Shown here one piece after another: positions 42,641 through 51,437 of a stretch of DNA of 64,000 nt. Position numbers and translations under genes: made by a program. This DNA comes from Klebsiella michiganensis (GTDB taxonomy: Bacteria; Pseudomonadota; Gammaproteobacteria; Enterobacterales; Enterobacteriaceae): assembly GCA_000963575.1 (NCBI GenBank), contig CP011077.1, positions 1,240,001-1,304,000 of the forward strand, written 5' to 3'. The notes under the pieces are model-generated. The model worked only from the letters and a program-made list of their open reading frames with translations. It ran no database searches and was not told the origin of the DNA. How positions within the stretch are numbered: the first letter of the stretch is position 1; every line of letters begins with the position of its first letter.

Positions 42641-42665
42641 AAAAGAGAGCCGTCTGGCTCTCTTC
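42641..42665 (-). terminator. Rho-independent terminator of ybgS
   Basis: On the minus strand the stem GAGAGCC-AGAC-GGCTCTC is followed by an uninterrupted T-run. It lies 22 bp past the ybgS stop. Confidence 0.87.
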
Positions 42666-42686
42666 TCATGATTTTTTATGAGGGAA

Positions 42687-43013
42687 CTACTGCGAGGTTC
42701 CGTCGACTTTTTTGTTCACCTCTTGCCCGCTGCCGGTCTCAACTTTTTTGTTGGTGTCCGGACAGCGCCCATCTTTGCACATGCTGTTTTTGTGCACTTC
42801 GCTTTTGCTCATTTTATGGTGAGAACCGTTTATTTTGTCATTGCTGACGCCGTTTGGAGCCACTTTCTGATGTGCGTCAGGTGCGACCTGTCCCGCTTCG
42901 GCGCTGGCGTTTGCCTGCCCGTTGTTTGCGCTCGACGTTGAGTCTGCGGCATATACGATTCCGCTGCCCAGAGTCAGCGTGGCGGTTAATAGCAGCGTGG
43001 TTAATTTTTTCAT
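42687..43013 (-). CDS. ybgS: Exported small protein YbgS
   Basis: 108 residues (126 in E. coli). The signal peptide MKKLTTLLLTATLTLGSGIVYA is cleaved before Ala-Asp. The mature protein is low-complexity and hydrophilic (NNGQANASAEAGQVAPDAH). The conserved C-terminal part HKNSMCKDGRCPDTNKKVETG holds the only two Cys. It is about 18 residues shorter than in E. coli, in the Gly/Ser-rich middle. Its function is unknown; it has been called a homeobox protein in databases without good reason. Confidence 0.88.
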   Translation of the reverse strand: MKKLTTLLLTATLTLGSGIVYAADSTSSANNGQANASAEAGQVAPDAHQKVAPNGVSNDKINGSHHKMSKSEVHKNSMCKDGRCPDTNKKVETGSGQEVNKKVDGTSQ

Positions 43014-43336
43014 CTTGTGCTCCTGTTCTGGTCGTTATTGCTGGATAACTTCTTCCAACAGTGCAGTGCAAAATGCTGAAAAATCCTGCAGGGCAGCTGT
43101 CTGCACCGGGCTTTAATTTTCAAAATAGTATTACATATTGAAAATTTAATATTTTTCAGCGTTAACAGTTGGGAAGTGTAGTTAACAGGAGCGTGTTCAC
43201 CACGTTTTCACTGTTTTTTTCGAGTTTTCAGGATTAATCTGTGAGAAGTGTAAAAGCCCGTTTACACTTGTGGTTATGCGAGTTAGATTGAAAGGATTGC
43301 AACGAAGAAAAATATCAGGATGACCCCGGAACTATC
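43014..43336. promoter_or_regulatory. ybgS / aroG divergent promoter region
   Basis: 323 bp between two divergent starts with no gene. The central part (43100-43170) is AT-rich. The aroG side contains a perfect TyrR box (annotated separately). The aroG leader shows no long uninterrupted stem that I could find. Confidence 0.6.
43249..43266 (+). promoter_or_regulatory. TyrR box at aroG
   Basis: TGTAAA-AGCCCG-TTTACA, a perfect inverted repeat equal to the strong TyrR box consensus TGTAAA-N6-TTTACA. In E. coli TyrR with phenylalanine or tryptophan represses aroG from such a site. It lies 71 bp upstream of the aroG start. Confidence 0.88.
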
Positions 43337-44389
43337 ATGAATTATCAGAACGACGACTTAAGAATCAAAGAGATCAACGAGCTTCTCCCCCCTGTAGCGC
43401 TGCTGGAAAAATTCCCCGCCACTGAAAAAGCCGCCCACACCGTCTCTCAGGCCCGCAAAGCGATTCACAAAATCCTTAAAGGCAGCGACGATCGTCTGCT
43501 GGTGGTGATCGGCCCTTGCTCCATTCACGACACGAAGGCTGCCAAAGAGTACGGCGCGCGCCTACTGGCATTGCGTGAGGAACTTCAGGGTGAGCTGGAA
43601 GTGGTCATGCGTGTCTATTTTGAAAAACCACGCACCACGGTGGGCTGGAAAGGCCTGATTAACGATCCGCACATGGACAGCAGCTATCAAATTAACGACG
43701 GCCTGCGCATTGCGCGCAAGCTGCTGCTGGATATCAACGATTCCGGCCTGCCTGCCGCAGGGGAATTCCTTGATATGATCACCCCTCAGTATCTGGCGGA
43801 TCTGATGAGCTGGGGAGCTATCGGCGCGCGTACCACTGAATCACAGGTGCACCGCGAGCTGGCTTCCGGCCTGTCTTGCCCGGTCGGCTTTAAAAACGGT
43901 ACCGATGGCACTATCAAAGTTGCGATTGATGCTATCAACGCCGCAGGGGCGCCACACTGCTTCCTGTCCGTGACCAAGTGGGGCCATTCCGCCATCGTCA
44001 ACACCAGCGGGAACGGTGACTGCCACATTATTCTGCGCGGCGGCAAAGAGCCTAACTACAGCGCGAAGCATGTGGAAGAGGTGAAAGCGGGCCTGGTGAA
44101 AGCGGGTCTTGAACCACAGGTGATGATCGATTTCAGCCACGCCAACAGCAGCAAACAGTTTAAAAAGCAGATGGATGTTTCTGCCGACGTTTGTGGCCAA
44201 ATTGCCGGTGGCGAGAAGGCTATCATCGGCGTGATGATTGAAAGTCATCTGGTGGAAGGCAATCAAAGCCTGGAGAGCGGCGAGCCGCTGGTCTACGGCA
44301 AAAGCGTTACCGACGCCTGCATTGGCTGGGACGATACAGAAGTGGCGCTGCGCAAACTTGCCGCTGCGGTAAAGGCACGTCGCGGCTAA
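43337..44389 (+). CDS. aroG: DAHP synthase, Phe-sensitive (AroG)
   Basis: 350 residues, as in E. coli. It condenses phosphoenolpyruvate and erythrose 4-phosphate, the first step of aromatic synthesis. The metal ligand Cys61 lies in VVIGPCSIHD. The PEP-binding RVYFEKPRTTVGWKG, the metal-site His in DFSHANSSKQF, the Glu in GVMIESHLVEGNQ and the Asp in SVTDACIGWDDT complete the active site. The N-terminal segment NYQNDDLRIKEINELLPP is the Phe-inhibited isoenzyme type rather than AroF or AroH. It is monocistronic, ending at a terminator shared with gpmA. Confidence 0.96.
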   Translation: MNYQNDDLRIKEINELLPPVALLEKFPATEKAAHTVSQARKAIHKILKGSDDRLLVVIGPCSIHDTKAAKEYGARLLALREELQGELEVVMRVYFEKPRTTVGWKGLINDPHMDSSYQINDGLRIARKLLLDINDSGLPAAGEFLDMITPQYLADLMSWGAIGARTTESQVHRELASGLSCPVGFKNGTDGTIKVAIDAINAAGAPHCFLSVTKWGHSAIVNTSGNGDCHIILRGGKEPNYSAKHVEEVKAGLVKAGLEPQVMIDFSHANSSKQFKKQMDVSADVCGQIAGGEKAIIGVMIESHLVEGNQSLESGEPLVYGKSVTDACIGWDDTEVALRKLAAAVKARRG

Positions 44390-44407
44390 CGGCCTGATTT
44401 GATCAAT

Positions 44408-44440
44408 AAAAAAGGCGTGGTACTTACCACGCCTTTTTTT
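44408..44440. terminator. Bidirectional terminator between aroG and gpmA
   Basis: AAAAAAGGCGTGG and CCACGCCTTTTTTT flank a short loop. A- and T-runs on both sides allow termination of both convergent genes. Confidence 0.92.
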
Positions 44441-44452
44441 ATGGGCGGCGAA

Positions 44453-45205
44453 TTACTTCGCTTTACCCTGGTTGGCTACTGCTGCGGCTTTCGCTGCGAT
44501 TTCGTCAGCGTTGCCCAGGTAGTAACGTTTCAGCGGTTTGAAGTTCTCATCAAACTCATAAACCAGCGGCACGCCGGTAGGGATGTTCAGCTCGAGGATC
44601 TCATCTTCGCTCAGGTTATCCAGGTATTTAACCAGCGCGCGCAGGGAGTTACCGTGAGCAGCAACGATGACGCGCTCGCCGGATTTCATGCGTGGCAGAA
44701 TGGACTCATTCCAGAACGGTGTTACGCGGTCGATGGTCAGCGCCAGGCTTTCGGTGGTTGGCAGTTCGCTGTCGGTCAGTTTTGCGTAACGTGGATCGTG
44801 GCCAGGGAAGCGCTCGTCGTCTTTAGACAGCTCTGGTGGGGTGATCGCGAAGCCGCGACGCCACTGTTTAACCTGCTCGTCACCGTATTTTTCAGCGGTT
44901 TCAGCTTTGTTCAGACCCTGCAGCGCGCCGTAGTGACGCTCGTTCAGTTTCCAGGATTTCTCGACCGGCAGCCAGGCCTGGTCCAGTTCATCGAGGATAT
45001 TCCACAGGGTGTGGATGGCACGTTTCAGCACAGAGGTGTAAGCGAAGTCGAAAGTGAAGCCTTCGTCCTTCAGAAGCTTACCGGCAGCTTTAGCTTCGGT
45101 ACGACCTTTATCAGACAGATCAACATCATACCAACCAGTGAAGCGGTTTTCGTTGTTCCACTGGCTTTCGCCGTGACGAACCAGAACCAGCTTAGTAACA
45201 GCCAT
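44453..45205 (-). CDS. gpmA: 2,3-bisphosphoglycerate-dependent phosphoglycerate mutase
   Basis: 250 residues, as in E. coli. It interconverts 3- and 2-phosphoglycerate in glycolysis and gluconeogenesis through a phosphohistidine. His11 lies in LVLVRHGESQWN, and the second catalytic His in VIVAAHGNSLRALVKYL. Other family motifs are FTGWYDVDLSDKG and NERHYGALQGLNKAETAEKYG. A Fur box overlaps the promoter upstream, agreeing with the known iron-dependent expression in E. coli. Confidence 0.97.
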   Translation of the reverse strand: MAVTKLVLVRHGESQWNNENRFTGWYDVDLSDKGRTEAKAAGKLLKDEGFTFDFAYTSVLKRAIHTLWNILDELDQAWLPVEKSWKLNERHYGALQGLNKAETAEKYGDEQVKQWRRGFAITPPELSKDDERFPGHDPRYAKLTDSELPTTESLALTIDRVTPFWNESILPRMKSGERVIVAAHGNSLRALVKYLDNLSEDEILELNIPTGVPLVYEFDENFKPLKRYYLGNADEIAAKAAAVANQGKAK

Positions 45206-45236
45206 GATTTACTCCTTAATGAGCCTGGGATTAATG

Positions 45237-45255
45237 ATAACAATTATCATTATAT
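45237..45255 (-). promoter_or_regulatory. Fur box upstream of gpmA
   Basis: GATAACAATTATCATTATA matches the 19-bp Fur consensus in 15 positions. It is part of a 21-bp inverted repeat TAATGATAA-CAA-TTATCATTA (45233-45253). The site ends 32 bp before the gpmA start codon, where it would cover the promoter. Confidence 0.75.
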
Positions 45256-45386
45256 TGCCGCGCCATAAGCCACGGCAATGATAAACGTTTAACATAGCGA
45301 AAAAGCGCGTGGAGTGTAAGGTGGTTGTAAAAGGTTGTTATATTTTTGGCGCGATCTGGCGGTAAAGTCAGCGATTTGGTGAGGAA

Positions 45387-45408
45387 TTGCCCTTAATGAA
45401 AAGGGCAA
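45387..45408 (-). terminator. Probable terminator of the gal operon
   Basis: Stem TTGCCCTT / AAGGGCAA with a 6-base loop, just past the galM stop on the minus strand. Only a short, imperfect T-rich stretch follows, so efficiency is uncertain. Confidence 0.55.
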
Positions 45409-45414
45409 GGGGCT

Positions 45415-46455
45415 TTAGCTGGGCAGAAACTGGTATTGCGTGACGGTCAGGTAGGTTTCTTCTGGCTTTAACCAGCAGTCGGGCTGTGGCCATTCAGGAT
45501 GATTTGGGCTGTCCGGCAGGAAGCCGCTTTCCAGCGCCAGGCCATTCCAGTCACTGTAGCTTGCTTTATCGCGGGCAAGCGTGCCCGCCAGATAGTTCCC
45601 GCTGTAGAACTGTAACGCAGGTGCCGTTGTGAACACTCGCATTTCCAGCGCACCGTCGGCGGACCAGACCCGTGCAACCGGCTGACTAAGATCGCCCTTA
45701 GCCTGCAGCAGAAAAGCGTGGTCATAGCCTTTGGTAGCTTGCTGATCGGTATCGGACAGAAAATCTTGCGCAAGTGTTTTGGGTTCACGGAAATCAAAGC
45801 TGGTGCCGGCCACGTTTTTCAGGTCACCCGAGGGCAAGCCGCTGGCGTCGACCGGCAAATAGCTGTCGGCCAGCAGCTGAAGTTTATGCTGACGCACATC
45901 GCTTTGAACGGTGTCGAGGTTGAAGTAGGCGTGATTGGTGAGACTGACCGGGCACGGCTTATCGACGGTGGCACGGAGCTCGATGCTGATGCGGTTATCT
46001 TCCGTCAGCGCATAGTGCGCCGTGGCGCATAATTTACCGGGAAAACCCTGATCGCCGTCGCACGAGTCCAGTTCGTAAATCACTTCCTGCTCATTTTGTA
46101 TGGCAATGCGCCAGCGGCGTTTGTCGAAGCCCTCCGGCCCGCCGTGAAGCTGATTTGCGCCCTGGTTAATCTCAAGCTGGAGCGTCTCACCGCCAACGGT
46201 GAGTTTCCCCCCCGCAATACGGTTAGCGTAGCGTCCGACAGTTGCGCCCATAAAGGCACTTTGCTGCAAATAGTGCTCTGGGGAAGCGCAGCCCAGTAAC
46301 GTTTCCCGCACGCTGCCGTCTTTTAGCTGTACCCGGCAAGAGAGCAGGGTCGCGCCCCAGTCCATCAGCGTGACCACCATCCCCGCGCCGTTGCGCAGGG
46401 TGGTAAGGCGAAAAGGCTGGCCGTCCGGCGCCAGCTTCGGCGTCTCTTTTAGCAT
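45415..46455 (-). CDS. galM: Aldose 1-epimerase (galactose mutarotase)
   Basis: 346 residues, as in E. coli. It converts beta-D-galactose to the alpha anomer used by GalK. Active-site blocks are GRYANRIAGGK, NQLHGGPEGFDKRRW, the His in LTNHAYFNLD, GYDHAFLL and the Glu in LALESGFLPDSPNHPEWP. Start 46455 (MLKETPKLAPDG) is the family start; the in-frame start further upstream at 46482 lies within galK. The ATG overlaps the galK stop region by 7 bases. Confidence 0.96.
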   Translation of the reverse strand: MLKETPKLAPDGQPFRLTTLRNGAGMVVTLMDWGATLLSCRVQLKDGSVRETLLGCASPEHYLQQSAFMGATVGRYANRIAGGKLTVGGETLQLEINQGANQLHGGPEGFDKRRWRIAIQNEQEVIYELDSCDGDQGFPGKLCATAHYALTEDNRISIELRATVDKPCPVSLTNHAYFNLDTVQSDVRQHKLQLLADSYLPVDASGLPSGDLKNVAGTSFDFREPKTLAQDFLSDTDQQATKGYDHAFLLQAKGDLSQPVARVWSADGALEMRVFTTAPALQFYSGNYLAGTLARDKASYSDWNGLALESGFLPDSPNHPEWPQPDCWLKPEETYLTVTQYQFLPS

Positions 46456-47597
46456 TGACCCGCTCCTTCGGAGGCTTTGCAAACGTAGAACGTCTCTTTA
46501 ATGCCTGTTTTGCGCTCGTACTGCTCCTCAACCGCCTGTTTAACGGCCGGAACAAGATCTTCAGGCACCAGCGCGACAATGCAGCCCCCAAATCCGCCGC
46601 CGGTCATACGTACGCCGCCTTTCTCACCAATGGTGGCTTTAACTATCTCCACAAGGGTGTCGATTTGCGGCACGGTGATTTCGAAGTCATCGCGCATGGA
46701 GGCGTGAGATTCGGCCATCAGTTGGCCCATACGCACCAGGTCACCTTTGGCAAGTGCGTCCGCCGCCTCCACGGTGCGGATATTTTCGGTCAGCACATGA
46801 CGAACTCGTTTGGCAACGATCGGATCCAGCTCATGCGCCACCGTATTGAATTTTGCCAGCTCAACGTCGCGCAGCGCTTTCTGGCTAAAGAAACGAGCGC
46901 CGGTTTCACACTGTTCACGGCGGGTGTTGTATTCGCTCCCAACCAGCGTGCGCTTGAAGTTGCTGTTGATTATCACCACCGCAACGCCTTTTGGCATAGA
47001 GACGGCTTTCGTTCCCAGGGAACGGCAGTCAATGAGCAGGGCGTGGTCTTTCTTGCCAAGGGCGGAAATCAGCTGATCCATGATGCCGCAGTTGCAGCCG
47101 ACAAACTGGTTCTCTGCTTCCTGGCCATTGAGCGCCAGCTGCGCGCCATCAAGAGGGAGATGATAAAGATGCTGGAATACTTTACCTACTGCGACTTCCA
47201 GCGAGGCGGAAGAGCTCAGCCCGGCGCCCTGCGGCACATTGCCGCTGATCACCATATCCACGCCGGAAAAATTTTTATCGCGTTTTTGCAGGTGCTTCAC
47301 CACGCCGCGAACGTAGTTAGCCCACTGTTGAGTATCGTGCGAGACGATAGGGGCATCGAGGGAAAAGCTGTCCTGCTGATTGTCATAATCGGCGGCAACA
47401 ACCCGCACAATGCGGTCCTCCCGTTTGGCGCAGCTAATAACCGTCTGATAATCAATGGCGCAAGGCAGCACAAAACCGTCGTTGTAATCGGTGTGCTCGC
47501 CAATCAGGTTTACGCGGCCCGGAGCCTGAATAGCGTGGGTTGCCGGGTAACCAAATTGCTCAGCGAACAGACGCTGGGTTTTCTCTTTCAGACTCAT
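46449..47597 (-). CDS. galK: Galactokinase
   Basis: 382 residues, as in E. coli; GHMP kinase that phosphorylates alpha-D-galactose at C1. The galactose-binding signature APGRVNLIGEHTDYNDGFVLP begins near residue 25. The ATP-binding GNVPQGAGLSSSASLEVAVG and the C-terminal VRMTGGGFGGCIVALVP complete the three GHMP motifs. Its ATG overlaps the galT stop (ATGA), and its stop overlaps galM. Confidence 0.97.
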   Translation of the reverse strand: MSLKEKTQRLFAEQFGYPATHAIQAPGRVNLIGEHTDYNDGFVLPCAIDYQTVISCAKREDRIVRVVAADYDNQQDSFSLDAPIVSHDTQQWANYVRGVVKHLQKRDKNFSGVDMVISGNVPQGAGLSSSASLEVAVGKVFQHLYHLPLDGAQLALNGQEAENQFVGCNCGIMDQLISALGKKDHALLIDCRSLGTKAVSMPKGVAVVIINSNFKRTLVGSEYNTRREQCETGARFFSQKALRDVELAKFNTVAHELDPIVAKRVRHVLTENIRTVEAADALAKGDLVRMGQLMAESHASMRDDFEITVPQIDTLVEIVKATIGEKGGVRMTGGGFGGCIVALVPEDLVPAVKQAVEEQYERKTGIKETFYVCKASEGAGQC

Positions 47598-48646
47598 AAT
47601 GGCGCTCCTGACTGGCGGAAATGGATATCGCTAACGGCACGCAAGCGTTCTGCGGCTTGCTCTGCGGTTAAATCTCGCTGGGTTTCGGCCAGCATTTCAT
47701 AGCCGACCATGAACTTACGCACCGTAGCGCTGCGCAGCAGCGGCGGGTAGAAATGCGCGTGAAGCTGCCAGTGCTGATTGCTCTCCCCGTTGAACGGCGC
47801 ACCGTGCCAGCCCATTGAGTAGGGGAAGGAGCACTGGAAGAGGTTGTCATAGCGGCTGGTGAGTTTCTTCAGGGCTAACGCGAGGTCAGCGCTTTGTTCT
47901 GCGCTTAGGTCGGTGATACGCAGAACGTGGGTTTTGGGCAGCAGCAGGGTTTCGAACGGCCATGCTGCCCAGTAGGGGACGACGGCCAGCCAATGCTCGG
48001 TTTCAACCACGGTGCGGCTACCGTCCGCCAGTTCACGCTGCACATAGTCGAGCAGCATAGGGGTGCCCTGGTGGGCGAAATATTCACGTTGTTGGGCATC
48101 TTCACGGGCGACCTCGTTGGGCAAAAAGCTGTTTGCCCAAACCTGTCCGTGAGGATGTGGGTTGGAGCAGCCCATGGCCGCGCCTTTATTTTCAAATACC
48201 TGAACCCACGGATATTTTTGCCCCAGCTCAGCGGTCTGCTGCTGCCAGGTTTGTACGACTTCTTCCAGAGCGGGAAGCGTGAGCTCTGGCAGCGTTTTGC
48301 TATGATCGGGAGAGAAGCAGATAACCCGGCTGGTACCGCGCGCGCTTTCGCAACGCATCAAGGGATCATGGCTCGCTGGGGCATCAGGCGTGTCCGTCAT
48401 CAGCGCCGCAAAATCGTTGGTAAAAACGAAAGTGCCGGTGTACTCGGGGTTTTTATCCCCGGTTACGCGCGTATTCCCCGGGCAAAGAAAACAGTCCGGA
48501 TCGTGTGCCGGAAGCTTTTCTTGTGCAGGGTTTTCCTGTGCACCCTGCCAGGGGCGTTTCGCCCGATGCGGTGAAACCAAAATCCATTGACCCGTTAGCG
48601 GGTTATAGCGGCGATGCGGATGATCGACCGGGTTAAACTGCTCCAT
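47594..48646 (-). CDS. galT: Galactose-1-phosphate uridylyltransferase
   Basis: 350 residues (348 in E. coli). It transfers UMP from UDP-glucose to galactose 1-phosphate. Zinc ligands Cys52 and Cys55 lie in DPDCFLCPGN. The catalytic His-Pro-His lies in CSNPHPHGQVWANSF, and WHGAPFNGESNQHWQLHAHFYPP carries the second metal site. The ATG at 48646 is preferred to the GTG one codon earlier (48649) because of AAGGA spacing and family start. galE ends 9 bp upstream. Confidence 0.96.
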   Translation of the reverse strand: MEQFNPVDHPHRRYNPLTGQWILVSPHRAKRPWQGAQENPAQEKLPAHDPDCFLCPGNTRVTGDKNPEYTGTFVFTNDFAALMTDTPDAPASHDPLMRCESARGTSRVICFSPDHSKTLPELTLPALEEVVQTWQQQTAELGQKYPWVQVFENKGAAMGCSNPHPHGQVWANSFLPNEVAREDAQQREYFAHQGTPMLLDYVQRELADGSRTVVETEHWLAVVPYWAAWPFETLLLPKTHVLRITDLSAEQSADLALALKKLTSRYDNLFQCSFPYSMGWHGAPFNGESNQHWQLHAHFYPPLLRSATVRKFMVGYEMLAETQRDLTAEQAAERLRAVSDIHFRQSGAPL

Positions 48647-48655
48647 CACATATCC

Positions 48656-49672
48656 TTAATCTTCATAACCTTGTGGATGGCGTGATTGCCAGCGCCAGGT
48701 ATCGTCTGCCATTTCCTGCAGCGAACGGCTGACACGCCAGTTGAGTTCTTTGTCTGCTTTGGTGGCGTCTGCCCAGTAGGCCGGCAGGTCACCGTCACGG
48801 CGCGGGGCAAAGTGGTAGTTCACCGGTTTGCCGCAGGCTTTGCTGAAGGCGTTCACCACGTCGAGCACGCTGCTGCCGACGCCTGCGCCCAGGTTGTAAA
48901 TATGCACGCCAGGTTTACCGTTCAGCGCCTGCATAGCGGCGACGTGGCCGTCGGCAAGATCCATTACGTGGATGTAGTCACGCACGCCGGTGCCGTCTTC
49001 GGTTGGGTAATCGTTACCAAAGATAGCCAGCGAGTCGCGGCGGCCTACGGCAACCTGCGCAATGTACGGCATCAGGTTATTTGGAATACCCTGAGGATCT
49101 TCCCCCATATCGCCTGACGGATGGGCTCCGACCGGATTGAAGTAGCGCAGCAGAGCAACGCTCCAGTTAGGTTGCGCTTTTTGCAGGTCGGTAAGAATCT
49201 GCTCAACCATCAGCTTGCTTTGCCCGTAAGGGCTGGCTGGCTTACCGGTAGGGAAGCTTTCTACATAAGGGATTTGCGGCTGGTCGCCGTAAACGGTGGC
49301 GGATGAGCTGAAGATGAAGTTAGTCACGTTTGCTGCCCGCATCGCGGCGATAAGCTTCAGGGTGCCGGTCACGTTATTGTCGTAATACTCCAGCGGCTTA
49401 TTGACCGATTCACCGACGGCTTTCAGGCCGGCAAAATGGATAACGGCATCTATACGGTGGTCGTGGAAAATTTCTGCCAGCAGGGCTTCATCGCGGATAT
49501 CGCCGTTGATAAACAGAGGATGCTTGCCACCCAGCCGTTCAATTTCCGGCAGTACGCTGCGTTTGCTATTGCATAGGTTATCGAGGATCACTACGTCGTG
49601 ACCGCTTTGCAGCAATTGGACGCAGGTATGACTTCCAATGTAACCGCTACCACCCGTAACTAAGACTCTCAT
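48656..49672 (-). CDS. galE: UDP-glucose 4-epimerase
   Basis: 338 residues, as in E. coli; short-chain dehydrogenase/reductase fold that interconverts UDP-galactose and UDP-glucose with bound NAD. The NAD motif VTGGSGYIGSHT is at the N-terminus (residues 5-16). The catalytic Ser lies in FSSSATVYGD, and Tyr149/Lys153 in SPYGQSKLMVE. Start 49672 (MRVLVTGG) is the family start; the frame extends four codons upstream to an ATG at 49684. It is first in galETKM. The GalR internal operator OI lies inside its first 12 codons. Confidence 0.97.
   Translation of the reverse strand: MRVLVTGGSGYIGSHTCVQLLQSGHDVVILDNLCNSKRSVLPEIERLGGKHPLFINGDIRDEALLAEIFHDHRIDAVIHFAGLKAVGESVNKPLEYYDNNVTGTLKLIAAMRAANVTNFIFSSSATVYGDQPQIPYVESFPTGKPASPYGQSKLMVEQILTDLQKAQPNWSVALLRYFNPVGAHPSGDMGEDPQGIPNNLMPYIAQVAVGRRDSLAIFGNDYPTEDGTGVRDYIHVMDLADGHVAAMQALNGKPGVHIYNLGAGVGSSVLDVVNAFSKACGKPVNYHFAPRRDGDLPAYWADATKADKELNWRVSRSLQEMADDTWRWQSRHPQGYED
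49638..49653 (-). promoter_or_regulatory. Internal gal operator OI inside galE
   Basis: On the minus strand GTGGTAGCGGTTACAT, the same 16-mer as the E. coli internal operator. It is 113 bp centre to centre from the upstream operator. Confidence 0.87.
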
Positions 49673-49701
49673 TTTTCGCTCCATATAGCCTATGGGTTAA
49701 G

Positions 49702-49766
49702 ATAACCATAGCATAACAGATGGCTGAAAAATGTGATATACGCCGGATTAGTGGTATCGTTTACAC
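49702..49766 (-). promoter_or_regulatory. gal promoters, CRP site and external operator OE
   Basis: On the minus strand the order is: OE GTGTAAACGATACCAC (49751-49766), a CRP-like half site TCACA (49732-49736), then overlapping -10 elements TATGCT (49710-49715, P2) and TATGGT (49705-49710, P1). The arrangement and most bases equal the E. coli gal control region, including the one-base-different OE. GalR/GalS repress here, with looping to OI. Confidence 0.85.
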
Positions 49767-49881
49767 AGCGTCCTTAATACAGTTAAAGAAGTATACAAGG
49801 CATTGTAAAACAAATAGGTAGAATAAAAGTGTACGGCTATTCCGAAAGTCAGGTCGGGAATAGCCGTCGCAGTTTGAGTGA

Positions 49882-51360
49882 TTAGGTGGGAAGAATATTT
49901 TCCAGCTGGTAGCCGTATTTATCGCCGTCCGGTACGAACGTCAGCCGGTGGGTAATGCACTGCGGCGCATCTTCGGCGTGGTGAGACACAAACAGCAGCT
50001 GCGTTTCTCCCTCGCCAATCAAAATATCGACAAAGCGGCGTATGAGCTGCCGGTTCAGGGGATCCAGCCCTTGCAGAGGCTCATCGAGGATCAGCAATGT
50101 TGGATGCTTAACCAGCGCGCGGGCGATCAACGCCAGGCGCTGTTGGCCCCAGGACAGGCTGTGGAAAGGTGCATCGGCGGTGGCGTTATCCATTCCCAGC
50201 ATATGCAGCCATTCGCGGGTCAACTTTTGTTGGCGATCTGAAACCGCCTGGTAGATCCCGATGGAGTCGAAATAGCCTGACAGAATAACGTTTCGCACCG
50301 TGGTGCTGACCCGGTAATCCAGGTGCAGGCTGCTGCTGACGTAACCAATATGTTTTTTGATATCCCATATTGTCTCGCCGCTGCCCCTGCGGCGGCCAAA
50401 CAGCGTCAGGTCATTACTGTATCCCTGCGGATGATCGCCGGTGATCAGGCTCAGTAACGTTGATTTTCCGGCTCCGTTCGGGCCCACAATTTGCCAGTGC
50501 TCACCGGGATTCACCGACCAGCTGAGTTTGTGCAGGATAGGGCGATCGTTGTATTCCACTACGCCATCGTTGAGCACAATACGAGGCTCGTTTTCCGGCA
50601 GGGTATAGCGGGCGGACGGATCGTCAGCTTCCGGAAGCGCTACCCCCGCCAGCTTCTCGCTGTGGGCTAGCTGTGCAACCAGCGCTTGTTCGAGTAGCGC
50701 CTGCTTTTCACCGCTTTCCGTCAGCGTACAGTCCGCCAGCACGCCGGCAAATTGCACAAATTCCGGGATCTCATCGAACCGGTTGAGTACCAGTACAAGG
50801 GTGTAACCCTGGGCGCTAAGCTGCGCCAGCAGACCGGCCAACTGCTGGCGAGATTTTACATCCAGCCCGTCGAACGGCTCATCCAGGATAAGCAGCTCTG
50901 GCTCCGACATCAGCGCCTGGCAAAGCAGCGTTTTACGCGTTTCCCCCGTCGACAGATATTTAAAGCGGCGGACGAGCAGATGTTCAATGCCAAACAGCGC
51001 GGCCAGCTCGCCACAGCGGGCTTCATTGCTCACCTCTGCCTGGATAATTTCTGCGGTGGTGCGGCCGGTGTCGTCCTCGTCGGGGCTAAGCATATCGGTG
51101 TTATTGCGCTGCCACTCATCGCTGACCAGCTTTTGCAGCTGTTCAAAAGAGAGATGAGCAATCCGGGTAAAGTCGCAGCGGCGCTCGCCCTTCATTATGG
51201 GCAGGCTACCGGCCAGCGCACGGGCAAGAGCGGATTTGCCGCTGCCGTTCGCCCCAACAAACGCCCAGCTTTCTCCGGCGCGAAGGGTAAGGTCGTTCAG
51301 GGTAAGGGTTTTTATGTCGCTAAGGTGAAACGTACCTTGCGAAATTTGCAACGCAGACAT
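49882..51360 (-). CDS. modF: Molybdate-associated ABC ATPase ModF
   Basis: 492 residues (490 in E. coli) with two ABC ATPase modules in tandem. Module 1 has Walker A GANGSGKS (36-43), signature YLSTGETRK and Walker B LLILDEPFDGLD. Module 2 has GPNGAGKST, SWGQQRLALIARAL and LLILDEPLQGLD. No membrane domain is present. It is encoded 77 bp behind modE on the same strand, as in E. coli; its exact task is unknown, and a link to molybdenum handling rests on context and the name. No terminator is visible between the two genes. Confidence 0.95.
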   Translation of the reverse strand: MSALQISQGTFHLSDIKTLTLNDLTLRAGESWAFVGANGSGKSALARALAGSLPIMKGERRCDFTRIAHLSFEQLQKLVSDEWQRNNTDMLSPDEDDTGRTTAEIIQAEVSNEARCGELAALFGIEHLLVRRFKYLSTGETRKTLLCQALMSEPELLILDEPFDGLDVKSRQQLAGLLAQLSAQGYTLVLVLNRFDEIPEFVQFAGVLADCTLTESGEKQALLEQALVAQLAHSEKLAGVALPEADDPSARYTLPENEPRIVLNDGVVEYNDRPILHKLSWSVNPGEHWQIVGPNGAGKSTLLSLITGDHPQGYSNDLTLFGRRRGSGETIWDIKKHIGYVSSSLHLDYRVSTTVRNVILSGYFDSIGIYQAVSDRQQKLTREWLHMLGMDNATADAPFHSLSWGQQRLALIARALVKHPTLLILDEPLQGLDPLNRQLIRRFVDILIGEGETQLLFVSHHAEDAPQCITHRLTFVPDGDKYGYQLENILPT

Positions 51361-51437
51361 GTTTTATCCCATTTTTTGCAGCGATAAAACTACAGAAATA
51401 CGGCCTGTCTGCGTTGATGTCAATGAGAAGCGGACTT

